This document shows, piece after piece, positions 1 through 5,335 of a DNA stretch of 5,752 bases. The position numbers were made by a program, and so were the translations under genes. Source of the DNA: Rhodospirillales bacterium (GTDB lineage Bacteria; Pseudomonadota; Alphaproteobacteria; UBA828); NCBI GenBank assembly GCA_026712885.1, contig JAPOPO010000295.1:1-5752 (forward strand). The letters are read 5' to 3'. How positions within the stretch are numbered: the stretch's first letter is position 1; the number at the start of each line of letters is the position of its first letter. The notes under the pieces were generated by a model that was not told where the DNA came from, did not search any database, and worked only from the letters and a program-made list of their open reading frames with translations.

Positions 1-941
1 CCCCGCCCCGCGTCTTCGATCAGGCGCCGCGTATCCTCGAACATCGCCGGCGTCTCGGTCGAGAAGCCCGCGATCAGGTCGGCGCCGAAGGCGATCTCCG
101 GCCGGAGCGCGCGCAGCCGCTCGCAGAGCGCCAACACGTCGGCCCGGCTGTGGCGGCGCTTCATGCGCTTGAGCACCATGTCATCGCCCGCCTGGACGCT
201 GAGGTGCAGGTGCGGCATCAGGCGCGGCTCCTCGGCGAAGAGGCGCTCCAGTACCGGGTCGACCTCGACCGGATCGATGGAGGAAAGCCTGAGCCGCGGC
301 AGCTCCGGCACCGCCTGGAGCAGGCGGCGCACCGCCTCGCCGAGGCGCGGCCGGCCCGGCAGGTCGGCGCCGTAGTGACCCAAATCGACGCCGCTCAGCA
401 CCACCTCGCGGTGGCCGGCCGCGACCAGCGCCCGCACCTCGGCCGCGATGGCGCCGAGCGGCACGCTCCGGCTGGGTCCGCGCGCGAAGGGGATGATGCA
501 GAAAGTGCAACGATGGTCGCAGCCGTTCTGCACTTGAACGAAGGCCCGCGAACGTGCCTCGTATCCCGCGATCAGATGACCCGCGGTCTCGCGCACCGCC
601 ATGATATCGCCGACCGCGATGGGCGCGTCTGCCTCCGGCGCCAAGCCCTCGAGGGTGAGCTTCTCACGGTTGCCGACGACCCGGTCGACCTCGGGCATCG
701 CGGCGTAGCCTGCGGGGTCGAGCTGGGCGGCGCAGCCGGTGGCGATGATGGTCGCCTCGGGGTTGTGCCGCCTGGCCCGGCGGATCGCCTGGCGCGCCTG
801 GCGCTCCGCCTCGCCCGTGACCGCACAGGTATTGACGATGATGCCCTCGGTCAGGCCGGCAGCGCGCGCCCGGGTGCGCATGACCTCCGACTCGTAGGCG
901 TTGAGCCGGCAGCCCATGGTGATGACTTCGAGCCCGCTCAT
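1..941 (-). CDS. mtaB: tRNA (N6-threonylcarbamoyladenosine(37)-C2)-methylthiotransferase MtaB, partial (C-terminus off window)
   Basis: Radical-SAM enzyme that converts t6A at position 37 of ANN-decoding tRNAs to ms2t6A; cytoplasmic. The first 313 codons are present and open; MtaB is usually a little over 400 residues, so the end of the radical-SAM barrel and the C-terminal TRAM domain lie outside. Seen: an N-terminal methylthiotransferase domain with cluster cysteines C11 (MGCRLN), C39 (NTCAVT) and C70 (TGCAAQ), then the radical-SAM motif CDHRCTFC (C141, C145, C148) followed by IIPFARG, and HLHLSVQAGDDMVLKRMKRR at about 245-264. The QNGCDHRCTFCIIP form and the absence of a MiaB-like N-terminal extension favour MtaB over MiaB and RimO. 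The ATG at 941 overlaps the dapF stop as ATGA and has no good Shine-Dalgarno sequence, so translation is probably coupled to dapF. Small oddity: GFSTET (292-297) where GFPTET is usual. Confidence 0.95.
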   Translation of the reverse strand, partial: MSGLEVITMGCRLNAYESEVMRTRARAAGLTEGIIVNTCAVTGEAERQARQAIRRARRHNPEATIIATGCAAQLDPAGYAAMPEVDRVVGNREKLTLEGLAPEADAPIAVGDIMAVRETAGHLIAGYEARSRAFVQVQNGCDHRCTFCIIPFARGPSRSVPLGAIAAEVRALVAAGHREVVLSGVDLGHYGADLPGRPRLGEAVRRLLQAVPELPRLRLSSIDPVEVDPVLERLFAEEPRLMPHLHLSVQAGDDMVLKRMKRRHSRADVLALCERLRALRPEIAFGADLIAGFSTETPAMFEDTRRLIEDAGR

Positions 942-1759
942 GCCGGCAGCACGCCCGTGAAGCTCGCGGCGGTGGGGCCGGTCATCTCGACGTGGCCGTC
1001 CTCGCGCCAGACGATCCCCAACTCGCCGCCGTCGAGGGCGACCGTAACGCTGCGCCCTGTGAGCCCGCGCCGCGCACCGGCGACCGCCGCGGCACAGGCG
1101 CCGGTGCCGCAGGCATGAGTGAGGCCGGCGCCGCGCTCCCACACGCGGAGCCGCAGGCGGTCATCGGCAATACGCTGGGCGACACCGATATTGGCGCGCT
1201 CGGGGAAGAGCGGATCGGTTTCCAAACCGGGGCCGATCTCGGCCAACGGCACGGCGTCTGCATCGTCGACGAAGAACACCGCGTGCGGATTGCCCATGTT
1301 GACCGCCACGGCGTCCGAGAGCGGCCCGGCGCCGACCGCGACGTGAAGCGTGTCCATCGCGCGGGCCAGCGGGATCTCACGCCAGTGGAGACGCGCCGGC
1401 CCCATATCGACGCGCACCTGCCCGCCGCCGCCCTCGCTGGCCGCGAGCGGCCCGGCATCGGTCCCCAGGATCACACGGTCCGCACCGGTCTCGTCCAGCA
1501 GCAGCCGGGCGGCGCAGCGGGTGCCGTTGCCGCAGGCCGCCACCTCGCCGCCGTCCTGGTTCCAGAAGCGCAGGTAGGCGTCGGTGCCGCCGTTGCGCGG
1601 CGCCTCCAGGACGACCAGCTGATCGCAGCCGACGCCGGTGCGCCGGTCGGCGATGGCGCGCGCTTGCGCGGCGTCGAGCGCCAGCGGCGCACGGCGTGCG
1701 TCGAACACGACGAAGTCGTTGCCGAGCCCGTGCATCTTGGTGAAGGGAAGCCCCGTCAT
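938..1759 (-). CDS. dapF: Diaminopimelate epimerase DapF
   Basis: Cofactor-independent epimerase that interconverts LL- and meso-2,6-diaminopimelate, supplying meso-DAP for peptidoglycan and lysine; cytoplasmic. The product is 273 residues, the normal family length. Both catalytic cysteines are visible in their signatures: C76 in AACGNGTRC and C217 in THACGTGAC, one in each half of the two-fold pseudosymmetric fold. Substrate-binding elements are also present: KMHGLGNDF at 8-16, NMGNPHAV at 154-161 and ERAN at 187-190. The ATG at 1759 is chosen because the family begins just before KMHGLGNDF; the frame stays open upstream to 1972, but that extension is low-complexity Arg/Pro sequence. The gene lies 73 bases after the hydrolase stop and overlaps mtaB by 4 bases. 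There is no Shine-Dalgarno sequence, and a -10-like box sits just before the ATG. Confidence 0.97.
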   Translation of the reverse strand: MTGLPFTKMHGLGNDFVVFDARRAPLALDAAQARAIADRRTGVGCDQLVVLEAPRNGGTDAYLRFWNQDGGEVAACGNGTRCAARLLLDETGADRVILGTDAGPLAASEGGGGQVRVDMGPARLHWREIPLARAMDTLHVAVGAGPLSDAVAVNMGNPHAVFFVDDADAVPLAEIGPGLETDPLFPERANIGVAQRIADDRLRLRVWERGAGLTHACGTGACAAAVAGARRGLTGRSVTVALDGGELGIVWREDGHVEMTGPTAASFTGVLPA

Positions 1760-1772
1760 GGGCCGGGTTATA
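1759..1772 (-). promoter_or_regulatory. Possible -10 box giving a leaderless dapF transcript
   Basis: On the minus strand TATAAC occupies 1772-1767, followed by seven bases (CCGGCCC) and then the dapF ATG at 1759. That spacing would place the transcription start at, or next to, the A of the start codon. No AGGAG-like sequence precedes the ATG. AT-rich hexamers are scarce in this GC-rich window, which adds weight, but I see no convincing -35 element at 16-18 bases upstream. The box is read from the sequence; promoter function is inferred. Confidence 0.4.
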
Positions 1773-1832
1773 GGGGCCGACGGCGAACGGCGCCACCGAT
1801 TCCAGTGCAGGCCGGGCGGGAGCGGGGTCGCG

Positions 1833-2720
1833 TCAGCGGTCGGCGAGGAAGGCCAGAATCTCCCGCGCCGTCTCCTCCGGCGCCTCCTCGGGCAGAAAGT
1901 GGCCGCAGTCGAGCGCCCTGCCCTGCACGTCCTCGGCCCGCTCGCGCCAGCTCTCCAACACGTCGAGCGCACCGCCGGTCTGCCAACCGGGACGGCGTGA
2001 CATGTCGCCGGCCCACAGCATCAACATGGGGCAGGCGATCTTGCGGCCCCGGTCCGCCTCGTCATGGACGAGGTCGAGCTCGATGGACCTGTAATCCAGG
2101 CACATGCAGCGCAGCGTCTCGGGATCGCTGAAGCAGCGGAGATACTCGGCGTATGCCTCGGGCGTGATGGCGTCGTCCACCGCAGTCCACTGCTCCAGCA
2201 GGAAGTCGAGGAAGAGCTTCGCGCTGCTGCCGATCAGCGTCTCGGGGAAGGGAGACGGCTGGCGCATGAGATGCCAGTGGAAGAACGAGAAGGCGAGGTC
2301 CCGGTCCATGTTCTCGAAGACTGCCTGCGAGGCCACCACGTCGAGCGAGGTAAAGGTGCGCACCTGCGCGGGATGATCCAGCGCCATGCGGTGGCCCACG
2401 CGGGCGCCGCGGTCGTGGCCGACCACGTGGAAGCGATCGAAGCCCAGTGCCGCCATCACCTCGACCTGGTCCTGCGCCGAGGCGCGCTTGCAGTGGTCGT
2501 TGAAATCGTCGGAGGCCGGCTTGGTGCTGTCGCCGTAGCCGCGCAGATCGGGCACCACCACCGTGTAGTGCGGGGCCAGCAACGGTGCCACCTTGTGCCA
2601 CATCACGTGGGTTTGCGGGTAGCCGTGGAGCAGCAGGAGCGGCGGGCCGTCGCCGCCCTTCACCAGATTGATCGTGATGGACGAGGTCTCGACCCGTGTC
2701 TTGGTGAAGCCGTCGAACAT
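1833..2720 (-). CDS. Alpha/beta hydrolase, haloacetate (fluoroacetate) dehalogenase-like
   Basis: Probable hydrolase of the haloacetate dehalogenase subfamily, which displaces halide from 2-haloacetates via an aspartyl-ester intermediate to give glycolate; cytoplasmic, no signal peptide. The product is 295 residues, the usual length. Visible in order: oxyanion-loop HGYP (32-35), DLRGYGDS (58-65), nucleophile elbow GHDRGAR with D103 and the carboxylate-binding pair R104/R107, a second acid D127 (SLDVVA), the cap-domain pair H148-W149 (FFHWHL), Y210 (LDYRS), and base H274 (CGHFLPEE). These match the catalytic, carboxylate-binding and halide-binding sets described for bacterial fluoroacetate dehalogenases. 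The ATG at 2720 (MFDGFTKTRVETSSITINLV) is the family-typical start; the upstream open frame to 3026 is not. It may be co-transcribed with dapF, 73 bases downstream. Other members of this fold are epoxide or ester hydrolases, but an aspartate nucleophile followed by RxxR argues for a haloacid. The true substrate is unproven. Confidence 0.85.
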   Translation of the reverse strand: MFDGFTKTRVETSSITINLVKGGDGPPLLLLHGYPQTHVMWHKVAPLLAPHYTVVVPDLRGYGDSTKPASDDFNDHCKRASAQDQVEVMAALGFDRFHVVGHDRGARVGHRMALDHPAQVRTFTSLDVVASQAVFENMDRDLAFSFFHWHLMRQPSPFPETLIGSSAKLFLDFLLEQWTAVDDAITPEAYAEYLRCFSDPETLRCMCLDYRSIELDLVHDEADRGRKIACPMLMLWAGDMSRRPGWQTGGALDVLESWRERAEDVQGRALDCGHFLPEEAPEETAREILAFLADR

Positions 2721-2904
2721 GGCTGGCTCTTGCGTCGTGGGTTGGCGTGCGCCGCAGTCTGCCAACGCAGCATAGCAGTTATGCCGTTCGCTAGGCTTCG
2801 CCCACGCCGCTGCCGGACACATATCGGAGAAAGGAACGGTGTGCGGCCGGCCCGGTATGGGCAGCCGGAACACCGACGACACTCCGGAAGCAGGAGATGA
2901 GGAC
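2721..2904. promoter_or_regulatory. Divergent intergenic region with weak promoter candidates and a short dyad
   Basis: This 184-base region lies between the leftward hydrolase and the rightward DUF1127 gene, so both promoters should be here. Its most AT-rich part, about 2770-2784, contains the dyad GCATA-GCAGT-TATGC (5-base arms, 5-base spacer). Read on the minus strand it includes TATGCT, a possible -10 box about 50 bases before the hydrolase start, without a clear -35 partner. On the plus strand ATATCG at 2821-2826 is a poor -10 candidate. No individual promoter can be called firmly. Confidence 0.35.
2892..2896 (+). promoter_or_regulatory. Ribosome binding site deciding the DUF1127 start
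   Basis: AGGAG lies eight bases before the ATG at 2905, an optimal spacing. It favours this start over the in-frame GTG at 2839, where an AAGGA stands only three bases away and the extra 22 residues do not resemble the family. Confidence 0.75.
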
Positions 2905-3090
2905 ATGGACTTCACACCCATCACCCGAGCGGTCCGGAAATGGCGGGAGCGCGGCCGCGCGCGGCAGGAGCTCCAGCGCCTGACCGATCTAGAGCTTGCC
3001 GATATAGGGCTGAGCCGAGGCGACATCGACTCAGTGGTGCGCGGCGATATCGTGCGCGCGCGGCCGTCCGGCTTCTATGAGGCTCGGTAA
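2905..3090 (+). CDS. Small arginine-rich DUF1127 (YjiS-like) protein
   Basis: A 61-residue protein made of a basic N-terminal helix (R8, R11, K12, R14, R16, R18, R20) followed by the DUF1127 core: ARQELQRL at 19-26, then DLELADIGLSRGDIDSV at 28-44. The LxDIGLSRxDI pattern is diagnostic of the family. The C-terminal tail (RARPSGFYEAR) is short and also basic. Members are common and often multicopy in alphaproteobacteria; some have been linked to phosphate and carbon metabolism and to RNA binding or sRNA maturation, but the role of this copy cannot be read from sequence. It is preceded by an optimal ribosome binding site and followed within 10 bases by a strong hairpin, so it is probably its own short transcription unit. 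It has no signal peptide or membrane segment. Confidence 0.9.
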   Translation: MDFTPITRAVRKWRERGRARQELQRLTDLELADIGLSRGDIDSVVRGDIVRARPSGFYEAR

Positions 3091-3099
3091 CGAGGGAAT

Positions 3100-3125
3100 C
3101 GGGGCCGGCCTTCGGGCCGGCCCCG
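3100..3125 (+). terminator. UUCG-capped GC hairpin after DUF1127, terminator-like without U-tract
   Basis: GGGGCCGGCC (3101-3110), loop TTCG (3111-3114) and GGCCGGCCCC (3115-3124) form a perfect 10-base-pair stem, extended to 11 by C3100-G3125. The loop is the exceptionally stable cUUCGg tetraloop. It begins ten bases after the DUF1127 stop codon. The sequence after it (GCACCCCGCC) has no T-run, so it is not a textbook intrinsic terminator. It could act as an atypical terminator or as a 3'-end stabiliser that protects the small mRNA. Confidence 0.7.
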
Positions 3126-3215
3126 GCACCCCGCCAGACACCGGGCCAAGCTCGACGTAATCGCGCCGCTTCGCGATACTCACCGGCCGGGTTGACCCGG
3201 TCCGGGACGGTCCTC

Positions 3216-4349
3216 ATGCCAACGGTTCTTCAAGTCTTGCCGCGGCTTGACGGTGGCGGCGGTGTGGAGCGCGGCACGCTCGACATCTCGCGCGCGCTCA
3301 ACGCCGCCGGCTGGCGCTCGATCATTGCGAGCGCGGGAGAGGCCGATCGGGCTGCCGCGGCTGAGACGGGCGCGAAGCACGCCGCGCTGCCGGTCGCGCG
3401 CCGCAATCCCTTGCGGGCACCGGGCGCGATCCGGCGCCTCGCGCGCCTGATTGCCGAGGAGAAGGTCGATCTCGTCCACGCCCGCTCGCGCTGGCCGGCC
3501 TGGCTCGCCTACTACGCGGCGAAGCGGGCGGGACAGCCGTTCGTTACGACCTTCCACGGCGCCTATTCCACTGGCTGGTCGGGCAAGCGCCGCTACAACG
3601 CGATCATGACGCGGGGCGCCCGGGTCATCGCGATCTCGAAGTTCATCGCCCGACACATCGCCGAGACCTATGGCGTGGAGCCCGGCAGGATCAGGACCAT
3701 TCCGCGCGGCGTGGACCTTGCCCACTTCGACCCGGCGCGCGTGGATGCCGGGCGCATCGCCGCGCTGCGCGACGCGTGGCAGGTGCCGGACGGGCGGCCG
3801 GTGATCGTGCTGCCGGGGCGGCTCACCACGCTGAAGGGGCATCTCACCCTGCTCGATGCGCTGACGCGGGTCGAGGAGAGCGTCTGCTGCCTGCTCGTCG
3901 GGCCCTCGGACCCGAGGCATGGGGGCCGGGCCCGGATCGAGCAGCGGATCAAGGCGCTGGGCGCGGATCATACCGTCCTGCTCACCGGGCCCTGCCGGGA
4001 CATGGCGGCCGCCTACATGCTGGCCGATCTCGTGATCTCGCCCTCGCTCCGGCCCGAGGCGTTCGGCCGCGTCCCCGCCGAGGCGCAGGCCATGGGAAGT
4101 CCGGTGATCGCCGCGGCCCATGGCGGCGCCCTGGAGACCGTGAGCGACGGGGAGACCGGCTGGCTGGTGCCGCCGGGCGATGCGGACGCACTGGCGGACG
4201 CAATACGCGAGGCGCTGCACTTGAGCCCTGCCGAGCGAGCACAGATGGCTGCGGCAGGCCAGGCCCACGTGCGCCGCAACTTCACGCTCGAGGGGATGTG
4301 CAACGCGACCCTCGACGTCTACCGGGAGGTGCTGCCCGCCTCGTCGTGA
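3216..4349 (+). CDS. Glycosyltransferase family 4 (GT-B fold), probable cell-surface glycan synthesis
   Basis: A 377-residue retaining GT-B glycosyltransferase that probably transfers a sugar from an NDP-sugar onto a lipopolysaccharide or other surface-glycan acceptor at the cytoplasmic face of the inner membrane. N-terminal acceptor domain (about 1-185): VLQVLPRLDGGGGVERGTL with the Gly-rich loop, and TTFHGAYSTG at 111-120. C-terminal donor domain (about 195-345): VLPGRLTTLKGH with R202 and K207, typical phosphate-contacting positions, then RPEAFGRVPAEA giving the EX7E motif (E281, E289), HGGALETV at 302-309 and TGWLVPPGD at 314-322. There is no membrane segment. The ATG at 3216 is preferred to the in-frame TTG at 3192 because homologues begin with a short xxVLQVLP strand; a weak GGGACGG (3204-3210) precedes it. 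It stands apart from the DUF1127 hairpin and lies 87 bases before the dehydrogenase, so the two may be co-transcribed. Sugar and acceptor cannot be assigned. Confidence 0.9.
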   Translation: MPTVLQVLPRLDGGGGVERGTLDISRALNAAGWRSIIASAGEADRAAAAETGAKHAALPVARRNPLRAPGAIRRLARLIAEEKVDLVHARSRWPAWLAYYAAKRAGQPFVTTFHGAYSTGWSGKRRYNAIMTRGARVIAISKFIARHIAETYGVEPGRIRTIPRGVDLAHFDPARVDAGRIAALRDAWQVPDGRPVIVLPGRLTTLKGHLTLLDALTRVEESVCCLLVGPSDPRHGGRARIEQRIKALGADHTVLLTGPCRDMAAAYMLADLVISPSLRPEAFGRVPAEAQAMGSPVIAAAHGGALETVSDGETGWLVPPGDADALADAIREALHLSPAERAQMAAAGQAHVRRNFTLEGMCNATLDVYREVLPASS

Positions 4350-4424
4350 TCCTGGCCGGCGCCGGCTGGACAAGCATACGCCGACGCCCGACACTCCTGC
4401 GTGCAAGGGAACCTGAACGGACGC

Positions 4425-4428
4425 AGGA
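4425..4428 (+). promoter_or_regulatory. Ribosome binding site deciding the SDR start
   Basis: AGGA lies eight bases before the ATG at 4437. It supports that start over the in-frame GTG at 4401, which would add 12 residues ahead of the normal SDR N-terminal strand. A closer GAGG at 4431-4434 is only two bases from the ATG and is less likely to be used. Confidence 0.6.
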
Positions 4429-4436
4429 TCGAGGAC

Positions 4437-5198
4437 ATGGACCTCAAGCTCGACGGCAAGAAGGCCATCGTAACGGGCGGCACGCGGGGGATCGGGCATG
4501 CAATCGCGCACAGGCTCGCGCTGGAGGGCTGCGGGGTCGGCATCTGCGCCCGCGGCAGCGCCAAGCTCGAGGCCGTGCTGGCGGCGTTCGCGGCTGAGGG
4601 CCTCAATGTGATCGGTACCGCCTGCGACGTCGCGGACGGCGACGCGGTGCGGCAATGGACCGCAGCGATGGCGGAGCAACTTGGCGGCATCGATGTCGTG
4701 GTCGCCAATGTAAGCGCGCTCGCCGGCGCGCCGGGCGAGGACTCCTGGCGGGCCGCGCTCGAGGTCGACATGCTCGGCACGGTGCGCACGATCGAGGCGG
4801 CAATGCCGCACCTGGAAGAGTCGGAGGCCGCGGCGATCGTGACCGTATCGAGCACGGCAGGCGTCGAGAGCTTCGGCGGGGTCCGGCCCTACAACTCGAT
4901 CAAGGCCGCCCTGATCAACTACACCTCCAATCTGGCCACCGCGCTTGCCGAACGCGGCATCCGCGTGAACTGCGTCTCGCCGGGCACGATCTACTTCGAG
5001 GACGGCGTCTGGGGTGCGCGCCGGCGGGAAGATCCGGAGCGCTACGAGGCTGCGCTCGCGCTCAACCCCACCGGCCGGATGGGCACGCCCGAGGAGGTCG
5101 CCGATGCCGTGGCGTTCCTCGCAAGCCCGGTTTCGGGCTTCACCACGGGCGCCAACCTGATCGTCGACGGCGGCCTCACCCGGCGCGTGCAGTTCTAG
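4437..5198 (+). CDS. Short-chain dehydrogenase/reductase (classical SDR, FabG-like)
   Basis: A 253-residue cytoplasmic Rossmann-fold oxidoreductase of classical SDR length. Seen: cofactor motif TGGTRGIG (13-20) after strand KKAIVTG; CARGS at 37-41; CDVAD at 63-67; active-site Ser S139 in VSSTAG; YNSIK with Y152 and K156; NCVSPGTI at 178-185; and the C-terminal TGANLIVDGG (237-246). The basic residues R17 and R39 suggest NADP(H) preference. Two departures from the family: the NNAG motif reads ANVS (90-93), and the position normally held by the tetrad asparagine appears to be D111 (VDMLGT). The Ser-Tyr-Lys triad is intact, so the enzyme is probably active. Candidate roles include 3-oxoacyl reductase or oxidation of an alcohol in a catabolic pathway; the substrate is not readable. 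It follows the glycosyltransferase by 87 bases and precedes a periplasmic binding protein by 137 bases. Confidence 0.92.
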   Translation: MDLKLDGKKAIVTGGTRGIGHAIAHRLALEGCGVGICARGSAKLEAVLAAFAAEGLNVIGTACDVADGDAVRQWTAAMAEQLGGIDVVVANVSALAGAPGEDSWRAALEVDMLGTVRTIEAAMPHLEESEAAAIVTVSSTAGVESFGGVRPYNSIKAALINYTSNLATALAERGIRVNCVSPGTIYFEDGVWGARRREDPERYEAALALNPTGRMGTPEEVADAVAFLASPVSGFTTGANLIVDGGLTRRVQF

Positions 5199-5227
5199 CC
5201 CGGCTCATATCAGGTTCGGGGGCTCGG

Positions 5228-5257
5228 TAGACTCGCGCCGCACATTCCGCCTAGAGT
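5228..5257 (+). promoter_or_regulatory. Weak sigma-70-like promoter candidate for the binding-protein gene
   Basis: TAGACT (5228-5233, four of six matches to TTGACA) and TAGAGT (5252-5257, four of six to TATAAT) are separated by 18 bases. A start near 5264 would give a leader of about 70 bases containing the hairpin at 5276-5293. Both boxes are degenerate, so this is only a candidate. Confidence 0.25.
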
Positions 5258-5275
5258 TGCGTTCGGATGCCGTAA

Positions 5276-5293
5276 TGCCGTCGCCTGACGGCA
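5276..5293 (+). repeat. Inverted repeat in the leader of the binding-protein gene
   Basis: TGCCGT (5276-5281) and ACGGCA (5288-5293) are perfect 6-base arms around the loop CGCCTG. A further GCCGT copy directly precedes it (5269-5273). There is no T-run after it. It could be a 5'-leader hairpin, a small operator, or a chance structure in GC-rich DNA. I do not see a recognisable riboswitch. Confidence 0.4.
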
Positions 5294-5320
5294 CTGCAGA
5301 AGACCAACATCAGGCCATCC

Positions 5321-5327
5321 AGGGAGG
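5321..5327 (+). promoter_or_regulatory. Strong ribosome binding site of the binding-protein gene
   Basis: AGGGAGG lies eight bases before the ATG at 5336. It is the longest purine-rich Shine-Dalgarno sequence in the window, in keeping with the high expression usual for periplasmic binding proteins. Confidence 0.75.
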
Positions 5328-5335
5328 GAACCACG

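Noticed and set aside
150..1118. 322-codon plus-strand open frame over mtaB and the end of dapF
   Set aside because: Antisense shadow of mtaB, whose cluster cysteines and radical-SAM motif are unambiguous on the minus strand.
1760..1972. 71-residue N-terminal extension of DapF
   Set aside because: The frame is open but overlaps the end of the hydrolase gene, is low-complexity Arg/Pro, and would add nothing known to a protein already of normal length.
992..2131. 379-codon plus-strand open frame over dapF and the hydrolase
   Set aside because: It is the antisense shadow of dapF and of the end of the hydrolase gene, with no recognisable motif; both real genes have intact catalytic motifs on the other strand.
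2064..2900. 278-codon plus-strand open frame over the hydrolase
   Set aside because: Antisense shadow of the hydrolase, rich in His/Val/Arg with no family resemblance; it also runs into the DUF1127 leader.
2721..3026. 102-residue N-terminal extension of the hydrolase
   Set aside because: It runs antisense through the DUF1127 gene and has no resemblance to the family; the ATG at 2720 gives the usual length.
3187..3200. CCGGG-TTGA-CCCGG hairpin just before the glycosyltransferase, with another CCGGG at 3202-3206, resembling a small attenuator
   Set aside because: The arms are only five bases in DNA where CCGG repeats are very common, and the second pairing has almost no loop. TTGACC here also has no -10 partner before the gene.
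4355..4366. GCCGGCGCCGGC palindrome after the glycosyltransferase stop as a terminator
   Set aside because: It has no loop and no T-run; simple GC palindromes like this are frequent in this composition.
3180..4811. 543-codon minus-strand open frame spanning the glycosyltransferase and half of the SDR
   Set aside because: It is antisense to two clearly recognisable genes; its translation is Arg/Ala/Pro/Gly-rich with no domain. Long antisense frames are expected in DNA this GC-rich.
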